The translations under genes were made by a program, and so were the position numbers. This document shows positions 7,037 through 12,736 of a stretch of 13,365 nt of DNA, in pieces (within the stretch, counting starts at the first letter, position 1; each line of letters starts with the position of its first letter). The DNA lies in contig JAFDET010000052.1 of NCBI GenBank assembly GCA_019310195.1, forward strand, positions 1 to 13,365, given 5' to 3'. The notes beneath the pieces are model-generated. The model ran no database searches. It was not told the origin of the DNA and saw only the letters and a list, made by a program, of their open reading frames with translations. Origin of the DNA: Deltaproteobacteria bacterium (GTDB lineage: Bacteria; Myxococcota_A; UBA9160; JAFDET01).

Positions 7037-7155
7037 CAGTTCGCCTCCGGCGTGAACCGAACCGGCATCTCCTTGATGCCGTCGATGAAGTAGTCGTGGG
7101 GAATGCCGTCGTTGAACACATCGGGATCGCACAGGTCGACGTCGTGGAGCCTCAT
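7036..7155 (-). pseudogene. 39-codon in-frame remnant joining both ends of a cytochrome P450
   Basis: The ORF opens at ATG 7155 (ATGA overlap with the FadD19-like stop) and closes with TGA 7038-7036 (TGATG overlap with the next synthetase). Its first half, HDVDLCDPDVFNDGIPHDYF, looks like the extreme N-terminus of CYP125/CYP142-type bacterial P450s (D-x-D-L-x-D-P-x-x-F/Y-x-x-G-x-P-H). Its second half, FIDGIKEMPVRFTPEAN, looks like their extreme C-terminus (N-G-I-K-x-x-P-V-x-F-T-P). Nothing in between remains: no I-helix acid/Thr, no ExxR, no heme Cys loop. A full gene would be about 400 codons, so over 1 kb has probably been lost in frame near residues 23-25 (about 7081-7090). Both family matches are from memory. 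The alternative is a genuine short coupled peptide, or a collapsed assembly. Confidence 0.6.
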
Positions 7156-8762
7156 GCGTTCTTGCCTCCGTCGGAGACACGGCAGTCGCCGGCCTCCGCC
7201 AGCTTCTTGGCCCACGGATAGTCCGCCTTGCCGGAGGGCGAGCGGCGCATCTCCGGCACCAGGTGAAGCTCCCGGGGCGCCTTGTAGCCCGCGACCTTCG
7301 TGCGGCAGTGGGCATCCAGGTCGGCGAACGACGGAGTCCGCCCGTCGCGGGCCTGCACCACCGCCGCCACCCGCTGGCCCCAGCGCGGATCCGGCACGCC
7401 CACCACGACGGCGTCGAAGACGTCCGGATGGGCCTTGAGCGCCGCCTCCACCTCTTCCGGGTAGACCTTCTCACCACCGGTGTTGATGCAGACGGAGCCG
7501 CGGCCGAAGACCTGGATGGTCCCGTCCTCCAGCACCGTGGCCATGTCTCCGGGCAGCACCCAACGCACGCCGTCCTTCTCGACGAAGGTGCGCGCGGTCT
7601 TCTCCGGGTCGTTGTAGTAACCCAGCGGGATGTTGCCCTTCTGGGCCAGCATGCCGACGACACCGGAGCCCGGCTCGACGGGATCCAGGTTGTCGTCGAG
7701 CACCGAGTTGCGCTCGTTCATCTGGAAGCGCAGGCCCTTGTCGGGCGACGAGCCCTCCGCGGCGCTGCCCTGGTTCCCGGTCTCGGACGAGCCCCAGGAG
7801 TCCATGATGGTCAGGTTGGGGATCTTCGCCTTGAGCTGGGCGCGCACCGCGTCGGAGAGAATGGCGCCCGCCGAGGACAGCACCAGCAACGACGACGTGT
7901 CGTAGTCCTTCTCCTGGAGCGCCTCCACCAGTGGGCGAACCATGGCGTCGCCCACCAAGGTGATGGTGAGCACCTTCTCGCGCTCCACCAGCCGCCAGAC
8001 CTCCGGCCCGCGGTATCGCGGGACCAGCACCACCTTGTAGCCGGACCAGAAGCCAATGAAGCTGGCCAGCTGCGCGGCGCCGTGGATCAGCGGCGCCGCC
8101 GGCATCATCGTCACCACGCCGCCGGCCGCGGCCCGCTCGGGCACCTCTTCGGGCGTGGCCGCCGGCTGGGCCGTCGGGAAGCCGCCGCCCATGCCTGCGA
8201 AGAAGAGGTCCTCGTGGCGCCACATCACGCCCTTGGGCATGCCGGTCGTTCCGCCGGTGTAGATGATGTAGACGTCGTCCGGCGACCGCTCGGGGAAGCC
8301 GCGCTCCTCCGACGAGGCAGCCAGGGCCTGCTCATAGTCCTCGGAGTCGGTCTCGGCGCCGGATCCGTCGTCCACCGCCAGGAAGAGGCGTTGGTCCTTC
8401 ATGGCGTCGCGCACCGCGGCCACCCGGGGCGCGAACTCGCGGTGATGCACCACCCCCACCAGATCCGCGTCGGAGAACAGGTAGCGAAGCTCGTCCTCGA
8501 CGTAGCGGAAGTTGATGTTGACGGGGACGGCCCGGACCTTGAAGCAGGCGAGCATGGTCTCCAGGTACTCGGTCCCGTTGTGCAGGTAGCAGCCGACGTG
8601 GTCACCGGGCCCGACGCCCCTGGCCGCCAGGTGGTGGGCCAGGCGGTTGGCGCGCCGGTCGAGCTGGCGATAGGTGAGGCGCCGTTCGCCGCAGATCACG
8701 GCTTCGCGGTCCGGGACCGCGTCGGCGATGCCCTCGAAGAGGTCCGCCATGTTGAAGTGCAT
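7152..8762 (-). CDS. Acyl-CoA synthetase, FadD19-like (steroid/long-chain acid CoA ligase)
   Basis: This 536-residue AMP-forming ligase has the P-loop YTGGTTGMPKGVMWRHED (168-185), DSWGSSETGNQG near 321-332, GNIPLGYY (386-393), the hinge/A8 region GRGSVCINTGGEKVYPEEVE (420-439) and A10 RRSPSGKADYPWAK with Lys522. The runs NINFRYVEDELRYLF, MWRHED, GGEKVYPEEVEAALKAHPDV and RSPxGKxDYxWAK closely match my memory of mycobacterial FadD19, the CoA ligase for C26 cholesterol side-chain acids. The exact substrate here is inferred. I chose ATG 8762 because AGGAG (overlapping the preceding TAG) sits five bases upstream and the protein then begins MHFNMADLFE. A start at 8798 would invade the thiolase gene. 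It lies 8 bases after the thiolase-fold gene. Confidence 0.92.
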   Translation of the reverse strand: MHFNMADLFEGIADAVPDREAVICGERRLTYRQLDRRANRLAHHLAARGVGPGDHVGCYLHNGTEYLETMLACFKVRAVPVNINFRYVEDELRYLFSDADLVGVVHHREFAPRVAAVRDAMKDQRLFLAVDDGSGAETDSEDYEQALAASSEERGFPERSPDDVYIIYTGGTTGMPKGVMWRHEDLFFAGMGGGFPTAQPAATPEEVPERAAAGGVVTMMPAAPLIHGAAQLASFIGFWSGYKVVLVPRYRGPEVWRLVEREKVLTITLVGDAMVRPLVEALQEKDYDTSSLLVLSSAGAILSDAVRAQLKAKIPNLTIMDSWGSSETGNQGSAAEGSSPDKGLRFQMNERNSVLDDNLDPVEPGSGVVGMLAQKGNIPLGYYNDPEKTARTFVEKDGVRWVLPGDMATVLEDGTIQVFGRGSVCINTGGEKVYPEEVEAALKAHPDVFDAVVVGVPDPRWGQRVAAVVQARDGRTPSFADLDAHCRTKVAGYKAPRELHLVPEMRRSPSGKADYPWAKKLAEAGDCRVSDGGKNA

Positions 8763-8770
8763 GGGAGCTC

Positions 8771-9925
8771 CTAGCGCTTGTAGTCGGCGACGATCCACAT
8801 GGAGAAGTACTGGGAGCCGCCGCCGTAGGCGTGGCCCAGCGCGCGATGCGCGCCGTCCACCTGATGCTCGCCGGCCTGACCGCGAACCTGAAGCGCAGCC
8901 TCGGCGAAGCGCAGCATTCCCGACGCGCCGATGGGGTTGGAGGAGAGCACGCCGCCGGACATGTTGACCGGCATGTCACCGTCCAGGGCCGTGGCGCCGT
9001 CGTAGGTCATCTTCCAGCCCTGCCCTTCCTCGGCGAAGCCCAGGTTCTCCATCCACATGGGCTCGAACCAGCTGAAGGGGACGTAGATCTCCGCGCAGTC
9101 GATCTCCTTGCGCGGGTCTGCGATGCCCGCCTTCTTGTAGAGCTCGGCGGCGCAGTCCTTGCCCGCCTGCGGGTTCACCTGATCGCGCCCCGAGAACATG
9201 GTCGGCTCGCTGCGCATGGCCGTGGCGTGGACCCAGGCCGGCCGCTCGGCCCCGCGCGCCGCCTCTTCGCTGGCCAGCACCATGGCACACGCGCCGTCGG
9301 AGGACGGGCAGGTCTCCAGAAAACGAATCGGGTCCCAGAGCATGGGCGAGGCCGCCACCTGGTCGAAGTCGATGTCCGGGAACTTGAGGTGCGCGTAGGG
9401 GTTCTTGAGCGCGTTCTTCCGGTCCTTCAGGGCCACACGGATGCCCGTGTCCTCGGGCGCGCCGGAGCGGTGCATGTAGCCGCGGATCAGCGGCGCGAAG
9501 TAGCCGCCGGCGCCGGCCACCACCGTGGCGCTGAAGGGAATCTTGATGGAGAGCGCCCACATGGCGTTGCTCTCCGACTGCTTCTCGTAGGCCACCGTGA
9601 GCACGCGCTCGTGGATGCCCGCCTGCACCAGGCTGGCGGCGACCACGGCCGTCGTGCCCCCCACGCTGCCCGCCGTGTGCACGCGCAGCATGGGCTTTCC
9701 CGCGCACCCCAGCGCGTCCGCCAGGAAGAGCTCGGGCATCATCACGCCTTCGAAGAGATCGGGAGCCTTCCCGATCACCACGGCGTCGATGTCGCTCCAG
9801 GTGCAGCCCGAGTCTTCGAGGGCGCGCAGGGCGGCCTCGCGCACCAGACCCACCTGGGACACGTCGATTCGCTTGCCGTCGTGCTTGGTCTGACCGATGC
9901 CGACGACTGCACAGGGCTGGCCCAT
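8771..9925 (-). CDS. Thiolase-fold protein, Ltp3-like, without canonical catalytic residues
   Basis: The 384-residue protein has a full SCP-x-type thiolase fold (CAVVGIGQTKHDGKR at the start, NMSGGVLSSNPIGASG at 321-336). However, the residue aligning with the nucleophilic Cys is Ser87 in RVHTAGSVGGTTA, the GHP histidine is replaced by Asn330 in SSNPIGASG, and the second Cys region reads HAYGGGSQYF. It therefore cannot work as a normal thiolase. Related lipid-transfer proteins such as Ltp2 act as retro-aldolases on steroid side chains with Tyr residues and a DUF35 partner, and Tyr367 or Tyr373 here are candidates. Length and wording resemble mycobacterial Ltp3 (Rv3523). It follows the other thiolase-fold gene in a TGATG overlap, suggesting a heteromer. 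Confidence 0.85.
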   Translation of the reverse strand: MGQPCAVVGIGQTKHDGKRIDVSQVGLVREAALRALEDSGCTWSDIDAVVIGKAPDLFEGVMMPELFLADALGCAGKPMLRVHTAGSVGGTTAVVAASLVQAGIHERVLTVAYEKQSESNAMWALSIKIPFSATVVAGAGGYFAPLIRGYMHRSGAPEDTGIRVALKDRKNALKNPYAHLKFPDIDFDQVAASPMLWDPIRFLETCPSSDGACAMVLASEEAARGAERPAWVHATAMRSEPTMFSGRDQVNPQAGKDCAAELYKKAGIADPRKEIDCAEIYVPFSWFEPMWMENLGFAEEGQGWKMTYDGATALDGDMPVNMSGGVLSSNPIGASGMLRFAEAALQVRGQAGEHQVDGAHRALGHAYGGGSQYFSMWIVADYKR

Positions 9926-10977
9926 CAGTCCGCCTCCAGAACGCAGACCAGGTTCTGCTGCAGACAGGGCCCCTGGGTCGCATGAGCGAGCGCGCGGCTC
10001 GCGTTGCCGGCCTGGATCCTGCGGGACGCCTCACCGATCCGCGCCAGGCCGGCCACCATCATCGGGTTGGCGGCCAGGGCGCCGCCCGAGGGATTGATCT
10101 GCACGTCCTCGCCCAGCCCCAGCGCCTGGCGCAGGATGACCTCCTGGGGCGCGAAGGGCGCGTGAAGCTCCGCCAGGTCGAAGCTGCCGCTCGCGCCCGC
10201 CTTCTCCGCGGCGATCGCCGTGGAAGGAGACAGGGTCAGGTCGCGTACGCCCGGATGGTGGGGATCGAGCCGGTGGTCGATACCCCGGATCCAGACCGGC
10301 TTCTGCGCCGCACCCCGCGCCCGGTCGCCCGCCGCGATGACCATGGCCGCAGCACCGTCGGTGACCGGCGGACAGGCGTGGGGCCGGAGTGGAGAGGCCG
10401 TGCAGGGCTCGGCCAGCAGCGCATCCACATCGACCTGCCCCCGCAGCAGGGCGTCGGGGTTGTCCATGGCGTCGCGCCGCGAGCGCGCCGCGATCTCCGC
10501 CCATTCGCGCTCGCTGGAGCGGCCGGAGTCGAGCAGCGCCCGGGCCTGCAGGGCCGCCAGGCTGATGGCGTCCGGGTGGAGCGGCGCCAGCACGTAGGGG
10601 TCGAGCTGCATCACAAGGACGGACGGCAGGTCACCCATGGACGCGCGCCCGAAGGAGAAGGCCAGGGCCGAGTCCACCTCGCCGGTCTGGATCTTCACCC
10701 ACGCCTCGTACAGCGCCCAGGCGCCGTCCATCTCCACGTGGGACTCGCGGATCGGCGGCCAGGCGCCCAGGGCGTCCACCGCCATCACAAAGGAGAAGGA
10801 CTGACCGGCCAGGTAGTCGGTGCTGCCGGAGCAGGTGAAGCCGATCTCCTTGCGCGGGATGCCCGACTTCTCCACGGCCTCGGAGAGCACGGGCATCAGC
10901 ATCTCGACCTCGTTGCGCGCGGTCTCGGCGGCGCAGTACGGTGTCTGTGCGTAGGAGAGGATCGCGACGTCGCGCAT
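9925..10977 (-). CDS. Thiolase-fold protein, Ltp4-like, catalytically atypical partner
   Basis: This 350-residue thiolase-like protein contains IGFTCSGSTDYLAGQSFSFV (45-64), ESHVEMDGAWALYEAWV (78-94) and INPSGGALAANPMMVAGLARIGEA (294-317, read as the N-x-S-G-G loop). The Cys nucleophile position is taken by Glu82 in VEMDGAWAL, and the GHP histidine by Asn304. Cys338 (GPCLQQN) may be the retained second cysteine. Size and sequence resemble mycobacterial Ltp4 (Rv3522), whose gene adjoins ltp3 and a DUF35 gene. The role is probably half of a heteromeric C-C bond cleaving complex in CoA-ester degradation. I chose ATG 10977 because it forms TGATG with the DUF35 stop and begins MRDVAILSYAQTP like family members; an earlier start at 11082 would lie inside the DUF35 gene. 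Confidence 0.85.
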   Translation of the reverse strand: MRDVAILSYAQTPYCAAETARNEVEMLMPVLSEAVEKSGIPRKEIGFTCSGSTDYLAGQSFSFVMAVDALGAWPPIRESHVEMDGAWALYEAWVKIQTGEVDSALAFSFGRASMGDLPSVLVMQLDPYVLAPLHPDAISLAALQARALLDSGRSSEREWAEIAARSRRDAMDNPDALLRGQVDVDALLAEPCTASPLRPHACPPVTDGAAAMVIAAGDRARGAAQKPVWIRGIDHRLDPHHPGVRDLTLSPSTAIAAEKAGASGSFDLAELHAPFAPQEVILRQALGLGEDVQINPSGGALAANPMMVAGLARIGEASRRIQAGNASRALAHATQGPCLQQNLVCVLEAD

Positions 10978-11477
10978 CACAGGTGCTCCTGGAACTGCTC
11001 GAACGGCACGTCGGGCTCGTCGATGGGGTGGAACCATTGGATGTTCTGGAAGGTGGGGCCGAGCTCGGAATCGTCGACCCACTGCGCCTGGACACGCATA
11101 CCCATGCGGATGTCGGCCACGTCCACGTCTCGGAGCAGCGCCTGGAACGGGATGTCGGCGCCGTCAAGCAGGATCGAGCCGGCCGCGTAGGGCAGCTCGA
11201 GCTGGATGCTGTCCGACGGCACGCGCACCACGGTGAAGCTCACCACGGTTCCCGTGTCGGCTACCTGCACTTCTTCTTCCGTGGGCAGACCGCAGCGGGG
11301 GCAGGCGCCCCGGGGCGGCACGTAGACCTTGCCGCAGCCGGTGCACTTCTGACCCATGATCTTCTTGCGCTCCATGTTGCGCAGGAAGCGCGTCGAGGCG
11401 CGGCCCGGGCTGTAGGTGTACTCGAGGCGCGTGGGCGTCTCGATGGCCTTCACGGTCTTGCTGGGTTCGTCGGCCAT
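10977..11477 (-). CDS. DUF35 OB-fold protein with rubredoxin-like zinc ribbon
   Basis: The 166-residue protein has the standard two-part DUF35 layout. An N-terminal helix (RLEYTYSPGRASTRFLRNME) leads into a four-Cys zinc ribbon, C45-x2-C48 in CTGCGKVYVPPRG and C59-x2-C62 in CPRCG. An OB-fold follows, with VVSFTVVRVP, AAGSILLDGAD and MGMRVQAQW. Such proteins bind thiolase-fold partners (ChsH2 with Ltp2, and the acyltransferase subunit complex in HMG-CoA synthesis) and help hold the CoA ester. The gene overlaps both neighbours in TGATG junctions, so it is very likely made in fixed ratio with the thiolase-fold protein downstream. It shares LEYTY and the MRxGMRV motif with the DUF35 gene before it, which marks an old tandem duplication. 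Confidence 0.9.
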   Translation of the reverse strand: MADEPSKTVKAIETPTRLEYTYSPGRASTRFLRNMERKKIMGQKCTGCGKVYVPPRGACPRCGLPTEEEVQVADTGTVVSFTVVRVPSDSIQLELPYAAGSILLDGADIPFQALLRDVDVADIRMGMRVQAQWVDDSELGPTFQNIQWFHPIDEPDVPFEQFQEHL

Positions 11478-11926
11478 CAGGCGCCCTCCGGCTCGAAGCA
11501 GGCGACGTCCTCGATGCGCCCGGCTCGCTCCGCTGCAAAGCGGGCGCGCACGCGCATGCCCGTGCGCATGCGGCCTTCCTCTCCGGCGTCCACCGCGTGG
11601 AGCAGCCCGGTGTCGGCGCCGTCGAGCTGGACCAGGGCGAAGGCGAAGGGGCGGTCCAGCGGGTGCTGGTCACGCGGCTCCGCGATCCACGCCCAGGTGG
11701 TGACGGTGCCGCCGGGGCCCACCTCCACCCAGTCGTCCGTCGTGGCCTCGCCAGTCTCCGGATCGTGCTCCAGGGGCGGACAGAGCACGCGCCCCGCCTG
11801 CGTCTTCACGCCTTCGAACCGCCCGTCGCGCAGGCCGGTGAAGAAGCGCCCCAGCACGGGGCCGACACTGCGCTTGTAGGTGTACTCGAGGACGTGCGCC
11901 CCGGAGAGGGGTGCGGGTTCGGTCAC
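11477..11926 (-). CDS. DUF35 OB-fold protein with a degenerate, cysteine-free zinc ribbon
   Basis: The 149-residue protein starts HVLEYTYKRSVGPVLGRFFT, parallel to its downstream neighbour. In place of the four-Cys ribbon it has GVKTQAGRVLCPPLEHDPET with only Cys49 remaining. The OB-fold is intact (GTVTTWAWIAEP, RPFAFALVQLDGADTGLLHAV, RMRTGMRVRARF). Loss of zinc ligands is known in part of the DUF35 family, so a structural role in a thiolase-fold complex is likely. In mycobacteria I recall a single protein of about 300 residues (Rv3521) combining two such halves next to Ltp4/Ltp3; here the halves are separate genes. The start is GTG 11926, overlapping the TetR TGA as GTGA. Longer frames upstream run through the TetR gene and are not credible. 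Confidence 0.85.
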   Translation of the reverse strand: MTEPAPLSGAHVLEYTYKRSVGPVLGRFFTGLRDGRFEGVKTQAGRVLCPPLEHDPETGEATTDDWVEVGPGGTVTTWAWIAEPRDQHPLDRPFAFALVQLDGADTGLLHAVDAGEEGRMRTGMRVRARFAAERAGRIEDVACFEPEGA

Positions 11927-12588
11927 GTCGCGTTGCCTCCGCGTTCGCCCTCCTCCGCCGTGCCGAGCAGCCGTTCGCTCAGCTTGACCAGGAAGCGGGT
12001 GTGCCGCTCCACTGCGTCGCTGGAGAGAAGGTCGATGTCCAGCACCTGCCCCAGCGCGCCGGCCAGGGCGTAGTGCCCAAAGATCAGGTGGTGGTAGGTC
12101 ATCAGCAGCAACGGCAGCTCCTCGCGGTCCCAGTCGCCCAGGTTGGGGCTGCGCTCCAGGGCCAGCGAGGCCCGGGCATAGACGGGCTCGAGCCAGCGCC
12201 GCACGAAACGCATGGCGTGCTCGCCTCCGGCCAGGGTCTCGTGCTGGATCAAGCGGGCCAGGGCCGGCGACGCCGACAGGTGAGCCATCAGCGCGACCAG
12301 CATCTCGGGTCCGGGCGGGGCCTCCGGGTCGGCGGCGCGGTCCAGGATCTCGTAGATCGGGCGCAGGCCCCGCTGCAGCACGGCTTCGTAGAGCGCCTGC
12401 TTGCTCTCGAAGTGGTTGTACAGGCTGCCCGGGTGGAGCCCGGCGCGCGTAGCGATGTCGCGAACCGCGGTGCCCGCGAAGCCCTTCTCGGCGAATAGCG
12501 CCTCCGCCGCATCCAGGATGCGCTCCGAGGTGGTGAGGGTATCGGCCTCGCCGGAGCGGCGGCCGGGCTGGGGGGTGACGGCGGTCAA
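11923..12588 (-). CDS. TetR-family transcriptional regulator
   Basis: The 221-residue protein has the N-terminal TetR DNA-binding domain: SERILDAAEALFAEKGFAGT (21-40), then the helix-turn-helix AVRDIATRAGLHPGSLYNHF (41-60) followed by ESKQALYEAVL. The C-terminal two thirds is an all-helical ligand pocket with AMRFVRRWLEPVYARASLAL and the signature-like LPLLLMTYHHLIFGHYALAG. It is the first gene of the leftward catabolic series and is fused to it by a GTGA overlap, so it probably represses its own operon and responds to an acyl- or steroid-CoA. The start must be TTG 12588: an in-frame TAG lies at 12630-12628 and no ATG or GTG occurs between that stop and the HTH. Confidence 0.9.
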   Translation of the reverse strand: MTAVTPQPGRRSGEADTLTTSERILDAAEALFAEKGFAGTAVRDIATRAGLHPGSLYNHFESKQALYEAVLQRGLRPIYEILDRAADPEAPPGPEMLVALMAHLSASPALARLIQHETLAGGEHAMRFVRRWLEPVYARASLALERSPNLGDWDREELPLLLMTYHHLIFGHYALAGALGQVLDIDLLSSDAVERHTRFLVKLSERLLGTAEEGERGGNAT

Positions 12589-12736
12589 GTGCGAGGGTCC
12601 CCGGGCTGGCGAACGAACGTTTGCACACTAGCCCAGGGAGCGGATCAAGGACCCGCGGTGGAGGGAGGCGGTCCCGGACGCTACCCCGCCCGAGATGCGG
12701 GCGGGTTGCGCGGGGCCGGCGGGACCGGGGGCTGGG
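12589..12736. promoter_or_regulatory. Intergenic region upstream of the TetR-led gene series; candidate operator
   Basis: These 148 bases hold no gene on either strand. They are the only sizeable non-coding space ahead of the leftward series, so its promoter should lie here. On the plus strand 12614-12623 reads CGAACGTTTG, a near-perfect palindrome around AACGTT (8 of 10 positions), a plausible half or core of a TetR operator about 30 bases before the TTG start. A TTGATC (minus strand, 12648-12643) could serve as a -35 with a poor TGCAAA -10 17 bases on, overlapping the palindrome. Both are guesses by eye. Confidence 0.35.
12685..12705 (-). terminator. GC-rich hairpin downstream of the alkB-like gene
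   Basis: CCCGCCCG (12685-12692) and CGGGCGGG (12698-12705) form an 8-bp perfect stem with a 5-base loop. It lies about 32 bases past the stop of the alkB-like gene and ahead of the TetR promoter. The minus-strand continuation has no T-run, so it is not a textbook intrinsic terminator, though it could still slow or end transcription in a GC-rich genome. Confidence 0.4.

Noticed and set aside
8763..8798. Earlier ATG (8798) for the FadD19-like synthetase
   Set aside because: It would add twelve basic residues inside the preceding thiolase-fold gene, while ATG 8762 has AGGAG five bases upstream and gives the family-typical MHFNMADLFE start.
7263..9985. Long plus-strand open frames opposite the synthetase and thiolase-fold genes
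   Set aside because: Same cause: antisense shadows of strongly supported genes, without recognisable domains or ribosome-binding sites.
10978..11082. Longer N-terminus for the Ltp4-like protein
   Set aside because: It would lie wholly within the DUF35 gene and is Arg/Pro-rich. ATG 10977 forms TGATG with the DUF35 stop and matches the family start.
12685..12705. Strong intrinsic terminator
   Set aside because: The 8-bp stem is perfect but neither strand has a T-run after it, so it is listed only as a weak candidate.
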